The notes: a model not told the origin generated them from the letters alone. DNA of 64,000 nucleotides from Rapana venosa (GCA_028751875.1 CM054165.1:27282589-27346588), one strand, 5' to 3'; numbered from the stretch's first letter, positions 32,529-45,032 are shown. Numbers and translations are program-made.

Positions 32529-34900
32529 ACTTATTTGACACATCAAAAACATCAATTATAATTATTATCTATTTTGGCTAAAAGTGATGTACACTAAAAA
32601 CATGTTGCATTCTACTTCTCTTTTTCTCAAAACACTCATACACATACCTGATGATATCTGCTTGATATATGTCAACTGTGATTATGTCACTTAATTAATG
32701 CACACAGTTTTTGCATTCTTTGTCTTTCGTTTTGATTTTTAATAACAAATTATTTCTGAGTTCATCATATAAAATACATTCATCGAGTAAATGAAATTCA
32801 TCTTCTATTTTGTTACAGTATCTACATTTTCTGTCCTCTCTGGATATATTTTGGTGCCTCCCTTTCTCTATCATTAAATTGTGAGAGTTTGTGCAAAATT
32901 TACAATACATCTTCTTATGGGTTTTGTTTTCATAGTTTATTAAGTATGGTTCCAGTCTGTATTCTTTGGTAGCATAATCATAAAATGTTAGTTTTGCAAA
33001 CTCTTTCTTCTGGTAGATCCAAAATGTTTTATACATGTCCTCAAGCTTTCTTCTAACAGCATAACTCAACCGATGGACATTAAGAGTACTTTGGTTCTTC
33101 CAGACATGTTTGAATCCAATTGTGTACAAAATATTTTTCACTGTGTTGATCCAGTTATCATATGTATTTGTCTGATACTAAGTCATATACTATTCTGATA
33201 TAAGAGTCGGGGTTTTGATTCTGCCCAAATGAACCCAAAACGTTTTACTGGCATATTTTTTTAAAGGGTCGGGGAAAATTTTTCCAATTCACCCAAAGGG
33301 GGTATACAAAAGTTTTTTTTGAACCCCTAAAATTTTTTTAAAAAATTTTACATGAAAATTCCATAAAAACTGATTGAAAACATCCCCTTGAACATTTTTT
33401 AAAAAATGAAATTCTGTCTCCCCTTAAAAAAAAAAAAGGAAAACCCAAAACTTCTCCCATGGGTTAAAAACGGGGTTTCAGTGAGTCGAAAAAAACGCAT
33501 TATTATGAGTCTTTAAATTTTTCCTGAACTGCTCTTTAAAAGCGTTTTTGCTTTGTTTGCTTTTTTTTACAAATGTCTTTTTTTTGCTTAAAATTTCCCA
33601 TTCTGAGAAAAACATCCCTAAATTTATAGTTTCTACTTTTTCAATTACATGTTCTCCCATTTGAAATGAATTGGAATTTTAGAGGGGTTCTCGAAAAAAA
33701 CTATTACTTTGTTTTTTTTTGTTTATCTTTAAACCCCAAAGAAAACGTTTTCTTGAGTTCATTCAGTTTAGTTTAAAGACCTTTTTGTTGTTGATATAAT
33801 GCTAGGTCATCAGCATGATAAAAAAGGGAATTCTGTTTTTTTCGGTTATAAGGGCAAATTTTTTCTTACAATATGTTAAAACTTATCATTGAATAACATT
33901 AAATAATGAAAAATTTAAATTACTTCCCGATGTACCCCCCTTTTGCTATGTTTTAATCTTGGTTTCCTCGTATTTGTAAAATTATTGTTGCTTTGGGAAT
34001 ACATGTTTTTCATGAATTAAAAGTTTTTCCCCTGTTTTCCGTTCGTTTAACTTTTATAAGAAACCCTCGTGCCACAAAATTTCAAAAGCTTTCGAAAATC
34101 TACAAAGCGCAAAAAGCTTTTAGTTTTTACTTTTATGCACTATCTTTTAAAAATTGTTAAGTAAAAAAATATGGCCCCCGTGTCTGCATGCTTTTCAAAA
34201 CCAGCTTTTTTCCTGACAATATTTTTTATTTTCAAATATTCAAAAATTCAAAAGATTCAGTATTTGAAAAAAAAGTTTCCCCAAAGTTTTTGTCAACGTT
34301 ATTCCTCTGTAGTTTTTCTGGTTGTTATGCACCCGTTTTTATAGTTTGGGAACTTCACTACAAATTCCATCACAGGGATATATACCCGTTTCAAATACTA
34401 ACGAACATATTCCGCATTGCTCTAAAACCCTTAGATGAAAGTTTTGATATTTCATTTGTAACCCATTTTTTCCCCAAAGCATTTGTTATTTTTTAGCCTT
34501 TTTGATTGTTTTTGTAAAATTTCAACCGTTGTAATTTGCTTGGGAATGGGTTATTAATACTTTTGATTCATTAAACCTGCTTTGACTTTTTTTTTGGGGT
34601 CTGGCTTTTTGGGGTTCTTTTCCAATAAGTGTTTTTTAAGTGTTCATCCATTTACTGCACTAATATGATTGGGATGTTTTTTAAATCCACCATCTTCGTT
34701 TTCTTTTTTTTTTTTAAAAAGTTTTCCCAAACACTCGGTTTTCTTCGCAAGGGCATCATGTAGTTGTTTTCAGTGAATTTTGGAAGGTTTTCTTTTTCTT
34801 TTTTATTAAAGTATTAAAAGTTTTTTTTTCATGAAATATTTTTGTCGAAGTTCGGGTTTTAAAACGGTTTTTCTATTATTGCTTTAGAAAAGACTTTTGT
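32529..34900 (-). pseudogene. LINE-B: sister copy of LINE-A, homopolymer-distorted
   Basis: Minus strand. The C-terminal ORF (32695-33141) nearly matches LINE-A and keeps the CRYC-x8-H-x4-C finger intact. Upstream of 33180 the text still aligns with LINE-A but with inflated homopolymers and altered short motifs. It retains the segment LINE-A has lost (about 33627-33895), including a YHADDLALY catalytic box at 33802-33820, and extends about 400 bp further 5' to about 34900, where RTE-2 begins. Coding capacity cannot be judged because the sequence quality is poor. Confidence 0.8.
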
Positions 34901-34904
34901 CAAA

Positions 34905-35400
34905 AAAAACCCCTCTGAGAGAAAAGAATATCTCACTTTTTCCCCAGATCAGACTAAGCGCTCCTTGTCAAAACCATATTTTTGTATGCCTGTGAATCAT
35001 GGACCCTGACTGCAGTTTTGGGGAGAAGAAAGTCGGGCATGGGATGGATGCTTTCAGACCCTTGGCATTTTCCTAAAAAAAGACCAATAAGAACGAAAGC
35101 GGATAACAACCAGCAAACCATTGGACCCTATGAGAACCCTTAACGATCGTGAAAAAGCATAAACAAATGTATGGGCATGTCACAAACCCCAAGGAATTAA
35201 AAGACTTTTGAAAGGCACTGTCCAAGGGGGAAGAAGAAGGGGCGCCCAAGGGAAAAAGAGCGGGGAGAAACTCCCAAGGGACACCCCAGACTCAAAAAAA
35301 ACACTGAGAAAGGCAGAACAAGAGGGGAATGGAGGGAAGGGTTGTTGAGTCTTTGAGTGCCCACGGTCGTCAACTGGGGGACAGATAGATAGATAGATAG
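34905..35400 (+). pseudogene. RTE-2: 3' end fragment with (GATA)n tail
   Basis: Plus-strand text matches the 3' end of RTE-1 (56530-56960): ATATCTCACTTTTTCCCCAG, CTGTGAATCATGGACCCTGA, then TIVKK and MYGHVT segments and a basic RRRG stretch. It ends in ACAGATAGATAGATAGATAG (35381-35400). It is 5'-truncated against LINE-B and riddled with probable consensus errors. Confidence 0.75.
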
Positions 35401-36180
35401 AAAACTTTCTTCTTTTCCGTACTGTTACATTCTGATCAAACCATTTTTTTTGTTTAAAAATTTTCTTACAGGTTTTGACTTTCGGGTCTTCAATTAACTG
35501 TGCCACTTTGAGAAAGATTCAGACATTTTGTCGGGAACATTTCTTTTGACTACTTTGTTGAATCAGGTGCTTTGTACTTTGTTTTAATCTGTTTTTGTTT
35601 GAAGTTTTTTTTGTGTATGTGTGATTGTATTGATGGTGTAAAAGACCCGTGTCTTTTTTTGAAATTTTTTTTTCTTTGGAATTGTTATCCCAAAACCAAA
35701 AACTTTTTTGTTGTGGTAAATTTCTTTAAGTAATACACCTCTGCCTTTTTTTTGTGTCTCTACTATTTTTGATAGACTTCTGCAAACGTGTTTTGTCTAT
35801 ATAGGTATATCATATCTAAATTTTCAAGGGGACAATGATCAGAGTTTTCCTTTAAATTCTCTAACTTTCATATGCTTAAACCTCTTTCATAAAATGATTT
35901 TTTAACAAATGAAATAATCCACAACCCTACAAAAACCTTTGAGGTTTTGAAAAAGCATGTAAAAATCTACCCTTTTGAAATCTCCAAAAGCTCGGGCCAT
36001 TTAAATAAAATACAATTGATGTTTTTTACAAATTTTAGGGAAAAAAAATAGTCTACCCAATTTTTTGTAAAATTCTATCCTTGGGAGCACCTTTTTATGC
36101 ATTAGTCATATTCATTTTCTCAGGTAAATTGAGTAACTTGGTTCTGGATCTATTTCTAAAAAAAAGTCAGCCCCATCTTC
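35401..36180. other. Low-quality AT-rich stretch, nothing recognised
   Basis: Homopolymer-inflated text without a recognisable element. It resumes looking like LINE-B flank but no motif is certain. Confidence 0.4.
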
Positions 36181-36181
36181 C

Positions 36182-36182
36182 T

Positions 36183-36216
<34 letters not shown>

Positions 36217-36301
36217 TTTGTTTTGTTTTGTTTTTTTTTTTTTGGGGGGGTTTTGGGGGGGGTTTTGGGGGGGGGGGGGTTTGGAGGGGTTTTTTTTGGG
36301 T

Positions 36302-36345
<44 letters not shown>

Positions 36346-36348
36346 TTT

Positions 36349-36393
<45 letters not shown>

Positions 36394-36444
36394 TTTTTTT
36401 TTTTTTTTTTTTTGGGGGGGGGGGTTTTTGGGGGGGGGGGGGGT

Positions 36445-36476
<32 letters not shown>

Positions 36477-36550
36477 GGGGGGGGGGGGGCGGGGGGTGAA
36501 TAAATTTTTTTTAAAAGGTTGGGGGGGTGGGGGGGTGGGGGGGGGTGTGT
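36182..36550. repeat. Poly-G/poly-T tract, probably artefactual
   Basis: Runs of G, some longer than 30, alternate with runs of T over about 370 bp. Gly-rich or Pro-rich frames across it are not genes. Such long G tracts next to other inflated homopolymers suggest a consensus artefact. Confidence 0.85.
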
Positions 36551-37279
36551 GGCAAGAAAAAACAACCAAGGGAACGAACATTAAAAAAACCCCCCAACAC
36601 AACCCCCCCAAATCGAAGATAAAAAAAAAAAAAAACCCAAAAAAAAAAAAAAAAAAAAGTTGACAACTGCACGGGCAAAAATGCAGCAGAAGATGACTGA
36701 TTATGGAGAATCCTTTTTTTTGAGAACCCCCTTTCTGATCTGCACGTTTTTGACGTGGTGATCTACGGGAAACCAGCACGCCTCAACACCCAACCAGTTT
36801 TCCGGTGATTTTTTTTACATGCTGAAAACCAGAATTGCAGCAAGTTCGGGGAAAAAAAAGAAATGGTTGGCAGCTTTTATCTAAACACCCACAACCTAAA
36901 ATTCTCTGTCCCTCATTCAAAAAACTTTTCATTGCATAAAAAAATAAGCATAGGGCAGATTTTTCCCCCAAACACACTGATAAAAAAAAAATTTAATATT
37001 TATCAAAAAAAAACACGACACAAAATTAAAAACAAAAAATAAGTCGTACTGCCCCCCCCCCCCCCCCCAAAAAAAAAAAAAAAAAAATTTTTTTTAATCT
37101 GAAAATTCCCCAATAAAAATTCCCCTTTAAAAATAAAGGAAAACAGGGTAAAATCAAAACTAGCAAGGGAAAAGAAAGAAAACCATGGCACAGTGTTACC
37201 ATTTTTTTCTTCTGGGGGGATCAAAACCCCCCTATTTTTGGAGGAAGGAAGCACCAGGAGGGGGTTGAGGGGCCTCTAC
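36551..37279. other. Low-quality stretch with poly-C/poly-A run
   Basis: Includes a C19-A19 run near 37051-37087. No gene or element motif could be read reliably. Confidence 0.4.
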
Positions 37280-38990
37280 TCCAGAAAGGAATATTGCGTT
37301 TGGCCCACTATTTGGGCTGTCACTGGAAAGTCTTCACTGTGCAGTGAAAAAATTTGATGTCAACAGTCCCACAGGCTGTGTTTGGGTGCTGGAAAAACGA
37401 CAGCCAACATGCAAATTTTCGGGGAAACAGAAAAATTAGAACTAAATGGGGACTACATTTTCATCTAACCCCCCTTTTGGGAAGGGCATTCCACGGGGGT
37501 CTTTCTGCTCCTTTATTATTCAACATCTTAATGCATGATTCCCAAGCATTTTATCCAAGCATGTCGAATTGCTCAAGACGCGATGATTTTTGTAGTGGAT
37601 GAAGGTGCAATAAAAAAAGAATACACCGACAGACCCTTAAATTTACATAAAAAAGTTGCTCAAAAAACAAATTTTGCAAACAAATATATAAATGAAATAG
37701 TTTTACTCTAAAAAATGATAAAACACACATGTGCTTTTTAATAATGGTCAAACCCAACATAATGCCCATTTTTTCGAATAAAATAAGGGAAATTTTTTAG
37801 AATCAAACAAACATCAACTTTTTTTGGGAGTTTTTCTTACAACAAAACTGCAGGGAACCCACCACAATGGTACATTATGAAAAAAAGCAAGGGACAATGT
37901 TAAACATTCTGAAAGTTTTTGGCAAACAGTCAGGGGGTCGGGATATCTGACCTTATGCACCTTTCAACCTTATTTTCCTTAAAAAAGTACGTATCCCAAG
38001 AAGTATGTTTTAATGCCCAAAATATCTTTAAAGAAAACTTCAAAGTATAGACTGTAGACATACAAACTGGCCTAGGTCACCAGTTCATGCCCCCTGTTAA
38101 AAACAATAGCGCATGGGGAATTTTACCATTAGAAAATCACCACAGGATTGCTTGTTTTTAAAATTTGCCCTAAGAATACACTGTAAAAAAAGATTTCACC
38201 CGGAAATAAATCTTATGTCTATAAAATTTTCTAAAGAGACAAAAATATATCCTTAACCCACAGGGGTACTTACATCCAAACTTGTATAAATCTATTGAAT
38301 CCGATATACAAATATTGCTAAAGAGATGAAGTATCCCCCCACCAACGGGGGAACTCAAAAGAGCCAGTTTGAAATAAATTATATTGATTCAAAAAGAATT
38401 TAATAAAAACTTCAAAAGAAAAACTTTTGAAGAACATTTTTAAAAACCATTAAAATTTTTTTACAGAGGATCATTTTAAATAATAATGCTGGTGCGCATA
38501 CACTATCCCAGATTTAAAATCCGAAAAAACGTTTCATCTTAGGGAGAATATTCAATGTTTACAGCAAAACTCGTAGCTATACTCGACTTTAAATTTTTTT
38601 TAATCAATTTTCCCAAAAGCTTTTTTTTCAAATCTTTTTTGTTTTGATTCAAAATCAGTAAATTTAAGCCATCAGCTCTATGCAAACAAAAGTTAGATTT
38701 AATTCATAGAGATTTGTCATTTCTTCATCTCCTCCCTTTAAAGGCACAAATAACTTTTTTTTGGGTTATATCTCACTGTGGGGTATACACAAAAAAAGGT
38801 TTAAGACCTTTTAGCTAAAAAAAAGGGCCAAACAAATTAACAACGTGGCCAAAAATTAAACTCCACTTGTCATAACCAATCAATGTTATCTAATCTTGCA
38901 AAAAGCACAGCCAATTTTTTTCCCGTGGAAAAAAAGAGATCGGGTTGTCTAAATGTAATGAAAAAGATGGAAAATATGAGCGTTTTGTTA
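37280..38990 (+). pseudogene. I-clade-like LINE: RT and RNase H, heavily frameshifted
   Basis: Plus-strand reading through several frames gives an RT motif B region (GIPxG, then LLYYSTS/LLFNILMHD), SILSKHVELLK with a corrupted ADD box, VVDEGAI, a thumb with FFRIKQTSTFFG and VGISDLMHLST (about 37480-37990), and the YGILPLENH-type segment near 38120. Further 3' (about 38480-38580) the text resembles an RNase H core (IPDL, then FTAKLVAILD), and near 38640-38860 a KSVN and GxNNFFLGY-SLWG pattern followed by AKKG. RT plus RNase H suggests the I superfamily. Nothing is intact, and the stretch lies in the poorest-quality part of the window. Confidence 0.55.
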
Positions 38991-40774
38991 AAATAATGAA
39001 ACCATTTTATATTTTAAAAAAAATTGTTTTCTCTGGCTTGTAGAGGAAAAAAGAATTGTTTTAAGAAAAAAAATATGTTGAAATGTTTCATCTATGTGGG
39101 CCCTAGTATAAATTTGGCCTATATTGATATGCAGTAAGCTGAAAAGCTACAACCCGTTCCTACCTCAGCATTTTCAAGCTAATATTCAGGAATTTTTTAA
39201 GTAAATTTTTTTCAAATCATTTTTGCATACCAATTGCATTGTTATGATTATTTGGACTTTAAAAGACATTATCCCTTTTGGGGTTTTGATTTTCCTCGTT
39301 GGGTTACGGTTTTCAAATATTTTTTTTGTTATTTCGTTAATTCTGTTAGAAATTGGTATTTTATTATCGTACTCAAAATTATTTGTATTTACATTTTTCT
39401 TACAGTTTTGGGAGAATTTAATTAATTTTAAATAAAACCCCTTAAACCCCCCACTCCCAAATTCCCCCCCCCCTCCCCTTTCTTTTTTTTTTTTTAATGT
39501 GTCTAAAAACACATTTTGTGAGAACGTAAAAAGAAATCAAAACACACATCAAAATTAAATTGGGGAAAGCCTCAAAATGGTACATTTTAACAAGCAAGGA
39601 AATGCATTTAATTTTTTAATTAAAAGGTTTGCAGGCAGTCCTGGGGACAATAGTTGCCGCACAATGTTGTCAACAGCTGACCTTGAAGAAACGGAAGAGG
39701 GGACGTGTATGGATCATAATATTTTTTTCACAGCAATTTTTTCTTCTCAGTGTCTGTTGACTGGGGTGAAGTGTCACTGATTATAGAATTTAAAGAAGAT
39801 GAGCCAGAATGAACACAGTCAACCATCTCGCATTTTGCTGTCACGGATGGAAATAAACTATAAACAGGACAAAAGGGGCCTCATCTATTTAAAAAAAAGC
39901 TTATTTTCCATATTTAGTGACAGGAATTTTTAAAATAAGATTTTGACAGAAAGCTAAAGACGCTCAGTCACTTCAAGGACTACACAAATACTGGAGGTAT
40001 GTCTTCCTTGTCATGCAGGGGTGGTTTTTCTTTTCAAAAGGTTTTTTCCCCTTTTCTTTTTCTTTACCACAAATTTCCTTTTAGAAGAAGATTCACTTTT
40101 TTAAAAAAAGAAAAAAGATATACATTGAAAATTTTTTGAAAGTTTTTTTCTTTGTGAAAGATCTTAAGTTCTAAAAATTTATTTTGTTTTTCAGAATAAC
40201 TTTAAGTTATAGCAATTTTAAAAAATTCTGCATCCAGCCACACTTGTGACAAAAATCCCGGGAAAAAAAAAAAAACTTCACAAAAATCGCAACTGTTTTA
40301 GTGAAAAAACAAAAACTTCAAAAATGAAAAAAACGTAAAAACTTAAATAACAACAACAAAATTAAAAAATGTATACAGCATCTTTTAATTTTTTTTTCTT
40401 TCCAAATGAGTGTTTGCATGTTGGCCACAGAAAGGTTTCCACTGAAGGAGGGTCATCATGCATAATTATTCTATTACAACCATTTTTCCGATTCCCCAAC
40501 CCCCAGTGGGCATAATTATAAAACTGAAACAACAAAAACCCCTTCAAAACAATTTCCCTATATATTTCACGTTAACACCCCCATGACTTTCCAAATACCC
40601 CGGGGATGTTTCGTATCCTCAGTTCGCAGTAATGTGTCACGCCTTTCAATGCAGAGTTAATTGGCAACTGTTTCACTGACCCGCCATTTTGTAAAAAACT
40701 GAACAAATGCGCATAGAAAAAACAACGGCCATTCACGCACAAATGTGCCAATCCTCACCCCCAAGAAGACGCAG
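38991..40774. other. Low-quality AT-rich stretch, nothing recognised
   Basis: Homopolymer-inflated text, with no motif, tandem unit or RNA gene that I can support. Confidence 0.4.
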
Positions 40775-40820
40775 CTCCCCCACACACACACACACAAACA
40801 CAACCACACACACACACACA

Positions 40821-40853
<33 letters not shown>

Positions 40854-40862
40854 CACACCCCA
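40775..40862. repeat. (CA)n microsatellite
   Basis: CA repeats with AAACA, ATACA and ACACCCC interruptions. Confidence 0.95.
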
Positions 40863-41254
40863 CACCAAAAAAAGGGTGGTGTGAGAGGTTCAACCCGTCA
40901 GTTGTTTCATGTGTCAGGGGTGTGTTTTCACCCTGTTTTGGTTTTTACGTCAGCTGGCCCAAACTTTCAAACCTGAAGAAGGTTTTTAAAAACAAAAACC
41001 AAACTTGCTCTGCCAAACACTTCGTGTTGTTTTTTTTCTTGTCTGCTTTTATATTTAAAAAAATTCTTTATGATGTACAAAAAATCCCTACAACATAGTT
41101 TTTTTTAAACCCTAGTGCCATACTTTCAGCAATTTCCACAGAAATTGTGGGAAAAATGAGGGGGTGCAAAAACCCCGACCTATTCCTGTTCCTCCCCACA
41201 CTGCCCCCTGGTGCAGCCCAAGACGTACAGGGGAATGCAATTGTTACGCCTAAT

Positions 41255-41400
41255 GTGTAATTGCCGATTCATGAACGGCAAGCGAAATGCCATTACATAA
41301 AACGGCAAAAAACCTACCTATTTCATGACCGGCAAAACGTAAATGAACTCGGCAAAACTAACGAAATCGGCAAAATGCAAATTCCCCTTAAACCTCTGAG
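41255..41400. repeat. Short near-palindromic tandem units, left block
   Basis: Repeated motifs of the type CCTATTTCATGAxCGGCAAAA (ATTCATGAACGGCAAG, TTTCATGACCGGCAAAA, TGAACTCGGCAAAA, ACGAAATCGGCAAAA) occur every 15-35 bp. The half-units TTTTGCC-ATTTCAT and ATGAAAT-GGCAAAA are reverse complements of each other. A similar block lies at 41785-41990. Confidence 0.7.
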
Positions 41401-41478
41401 CCTTTTTCCATGTCATGAAAATAGGGGAAACACCAAGGAAGTAGAGAGTGTACAGACTAGTGGTGCCCTTGGTACCAA

Positions 41479-41620
41479 GCACACACACACACACCACCCA
41501 CACAACACACCAAAAAAACCCAAACCCCACACAACAAAAGCCCCCACACACACACAAAAAGAACCCCTCCCACACACAACACACACACAAACCCCACGTA
41601 CACACACACCACTGAAATGT
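41479..41620. repeat. Degenerate CA-rich repeat
   Basis: CA-rich, with CCCCACAC and AAAACCC interruptions, lying between the two near-palindromic blocks. Confidence 0.9.
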
Positions 41621-41644
41621 ACCACGCGATAAGACGCCGGGGGG

Positions 41645-41760
41645 CTTTGGGGGAAAGATGGCGGTGAAATGATGGGGCCCAAAAGATGGGCTGAATGGGC
41701 GTGAAAAGATGGGGCCCGAAAAAATGGCGTGAAAGATGGGGCTGAAATGAGGCGCTGAAA
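41645..41760. repeat. Short GATGGGGC/GAAA tandem repeats
   Basis: Variants of GAAAGATGGCG and GAAATGATGGGGC recur about 8 times with irregular spacing (10-18 bp). Confidence 0.75.
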
Positions 41761-41784
41761 TACTGTCACCCTGTCTATACCCCT

Positions 41785-41990
41785 TGCCCCGTTTATGAAA
41801 TAGGCAAAAAGTTAATGACATTGAAATGGGAAGTGTACTTTTCCTATTACATGAATGAGCAAAATATTTTGCCTATTTCAGAAATCGGCAATGATTTGCG
41901 AGTCATTGAAAAAGCAATTTGGGTTTCCTATTTTTATGAAATCGGGGAAAAATTGCCCCATTCTGAAATAAGCAATTTTGGTCCATTATG
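41785..41990. repeat. Short near-palindromic tandem units, right block
   Basis: Units such as TATGAAATAGGCAAAAAG, ATTTTGCCTATTTCAGAAAT, CGGCAATGATTTGCGAG and ATGAAATCGGGGAAAAAT continue the pattern of 41255-41400. Confidence 0.7.
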
Positions 41991-44178
41991 GGAATGCAAA
42001 AAATTTTTTTTGTGGTTTTTTATTTTATTTTTTTTCCTTTTTTAATTTTTTTTTCGGAAAAAGGGTTTTGTTGGGTTGGTTGGCCTTAAAAAAATTTTTT
42101 TTGATGGATGCAAAAAAGTTATAATGTGTTGTTTTATTAAATTTAATTGCAAAAAATTTAAAAATGTTGTTGTTTTGTTGTTGGTGTGTTGGGGTTTAAA
42201 ACCCAAAAAAAATATAATTTAGTTGATTTTTAAAATAGAAAAGCTACAAGTAACTTTTAAATATGAAAACAAAACCTTTGTTAAAATTTTTGTCCTGTTT
42301 TGGTTGTTTTGGATGGTGTTGAAAATGAAAACCTAATTTTTACTGAGGGAAAGATTTTTAAAATTTTTTTGTTTAAAAAAGTAAAAAAAAGTCAAATTTT
42401 GCTTTTTGGAGAAAAAGGCAGAATCCTTTTTAAATTTGCCTTTTTTGAAAATTTTGTTTTTGGAGCAAGGGTGCCTTTTTTTGACAAAATTTTTTTGAAA
42501 AAATTTTCCTCCAAAGTGTACCCTTATGAAGATTTACTGCCCCAAATTTTGATTAATTCCCAATATAAAAAGAAAAATAAGTTCAAATGAAATTTTTTCT
42601 GTTTTGGGGAGAATTTTTTTCAAATTCCCCCCTTCCTTTAAAAAAGTTTTTCCCCCCATTTTCAAACCTTCCCTTATAATTTTTTAGGAATGAAATGAAA
42701 ATTAAAAAACCCCCCTTTTTTTAAAAATTATAAGTTTCAATTTTTGAAAAATTTCTTTCACAAAGGGAAATTTGGGGTTTTTTAAAAAAATGTTTTTTTG
42801 TTTGTTCAGTTTTTAATTTGTTACTTATATTAAAGGGGAAAAATTTTCACCCCGGAATATTCTTTTGGGGGATTTGGATTTTCCAATTTTAAAATGTTTT
42901 TTCCCCCCACCCCAAAAGGGTTTAAAAGTTTTAATCCCGTTTTTTTTAAATGTCCCCCGGGGTTTTGGGGTTTTGGGGGGGCCCAATGAAAAGAAAATTC
43001 AAAAATCGGCACCCAAATCAAATTTGCGTTTCCAAAAATTTAATGTCTTCATATTGTCTTTTTAAAGAAATGTTTATACTGAAAAAAATTAGTAAAAAAC
43101 GGAAAAAACTGTTTTTTTCATTTTTGATAACTTTGTTCAGGCCTTTACAACTTTTGGGAATTTCGAGAACTCATGTTAAAAAGTTTTAAAAAACCCCCAT
43201 TACCCAGGGGGGAAAAGAAAAACCCCCCAACGTTTAATGGTTTTTCCTGGGATTTTTTTTTACATTTAAAAAAATGGACTAAAGGAAAAAAGTGGTTGCA
43301 GCAGTTCAAATGCCCCAAAAATTTTCCCTCTCACGAACTTTTTTCTAAAAAAATTCAGATCGTTTTCCCCAAAACAAACTGTTTATTAAAATAAATTTTC
43401 CAAAAAAAATGCTTAAAATTTCAAAACTAAGTAATAAAATCGTCTTCCCCCCTTGTGCCCTATGGGAAATTTTTTCGAAAAAAATACATGAAAAACAAAA
43501 AAGGGAAAGGAAAAAAAAAGGAAAAATGTAAGCTGTTAACCCCTTCTTTGATCGAACCCCGCTTGGGGGGGAAGGACCGGAAAGAGGGGGCCCTGACGCC
43601 AAAGGGCAGTCCTGAATTTTTTCCCGGTGGGGAGATGGCAGTTTTAATCGGGAAAAAGAAAAATTGCCCAAATTTTTTAACAAAAACCCCAAAAATTAAA
43701 AAATTCCCCTTTCTCTCATTCTGAAAATTTTTTTGAAAAACTTTTTTTTCGTAAAAAGAAAATTATCCTTAACCCAACGGTTAAAAGGGGAAGGGGTTTA
43801 CAAGAAAAATGACCCCCAAAAAATAATTTAAACAAAACTTTTGGCAACCGTTTTTTGTACCCAAACCTCACCAAAAAAAATTTTGAAAAATCCCAAATTT
43901 GGGTACGGGAAAAAAATAAATTAAATTAAAATAAAAAAAAAAAAAAAAATTAACTTTTAAATTTTTTTTTTTTTAATATAATTTAAAAAACCAAATGAAA
44001 CCCCCAAAAACCCGCAAAAAAAGTTCCCCAAATTCGGCTTTTGTTCCTCAGGGGGGGTTTATTTCCGTTGGAAACGTCATCTCAATTTTAAAGTGAAATT
44101 TTTGTAGACCTTTTAAAATTAAAAAACCATCGGAAAATGTTGGAAAAAGGGAAAGGGGGAAAGGGAAAGAAAAAATAA
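41991..44178. other. Very low-quality stretch, nothing recognised
   Basis: Dominated by runs of A, T, C and G of 4-10 bases. No feature can be trusted here. Confidence 0.6.
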
Positions 44179-44179
44179 A

Positions 44180-44244
<65 letters not shown>

Positions 44245-44245
44245 T

Positions 44246-44279
<34 letters not shown>

Positions 44280-44283
44280 TTTT

Positions 44284-44322
<39 letters not shown>

Positions 44323-44324
44323 AA

Positions 44325-44361
<37 letters not shown>

Positions 44362-44374
44362 AAAAAAAAAAAAA

Positions 44375-44417
<43 letters not shown>

Positions 44418-44445
44418 TGGGGGGTGGGGGGGGGGGGGGGGGGGT
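44180..44445. repeat. Poly-G tract, probably artefactual
   Basis: About 265 bp of nearly pure G, with TTT, AAA and A14 interruptions. A second run of about 22 G lies at 44558-44579 after a GAGAGGA stretch. The 158-codon Pro-rich frame across it is not a gene. Confidence 0.85.
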
Positions 44446-44615
44446 CAATCTCAATTTTACATCATTGTGAAATTTTTCGTATGACATTTTAAATTTGAAC
44501 ACCATACTGAGACGATGTGAGAGGAGGGGAGAGGAGAGGAGAGAGAGGAGAGGATAGGGGGGGGGGGGGGGGGGGGGGGAATTTACCTGGGACAATTATG
44601 GTCATATAGTTTATG

Positions 44616-44740
44616 TCACAACACACACACACACACACACACACATACACACACAAACACACACACTTGCCCACCCACGCATACACGCACGCATGCACAC
44701 ATATACACGCATATGCACATACACACCATCACACACACTA
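44616..44740. repeat. (CA)n microsatellite
   Basis: CA repeats passing into ACGCATGCACACATATACACG variants. Confidence 0.95.
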
Positions 44741-44939
44741 CACATCCTTTCAGGAGACTATAAGCGAAGTCCCGTGAGGGAGCACACCGCAGAACATCCG
44801 GCCCACATGCCAAAACCCGTTCCACCTTTCGGAAGAGTAGGCAATTGTGCGCCAGTGCAAATGAATTAAACGAGTGCCTATTCCCTATTCCATCATCCTC
44901 GAAGCAAAGGAATAACTAAATAGTAATTAAACAATAAAC

Positions 44940-44993
44940 ACATGCGCGCGCACACACATACACACACACACTCACACACACACACACACACAC

Positions 44994-45031
<38 letters not shown>
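44940..45031. repeat. (CA)n microsatellite
   Basis: CA repeats just outside the 3' end of the Penelope-like element. Confidence 0.95.

Positions 45032-45032
<1 letters not shown>

Noticed and set aside
31995..32555. 186-codon minus-strand frame
   Set aside because: It is the antisense shadow of the RTE C-terminal coding region on plus.
36081..36779. Gly-rich and Pro-rich frames of up to 207 codons
   Set aside because: They are translations of poly-G/T text that is itself suspect.
44119..44595. 158-codon Pro-rich minus-strand frame
   Set aside because: It arises from the poly-G tract.
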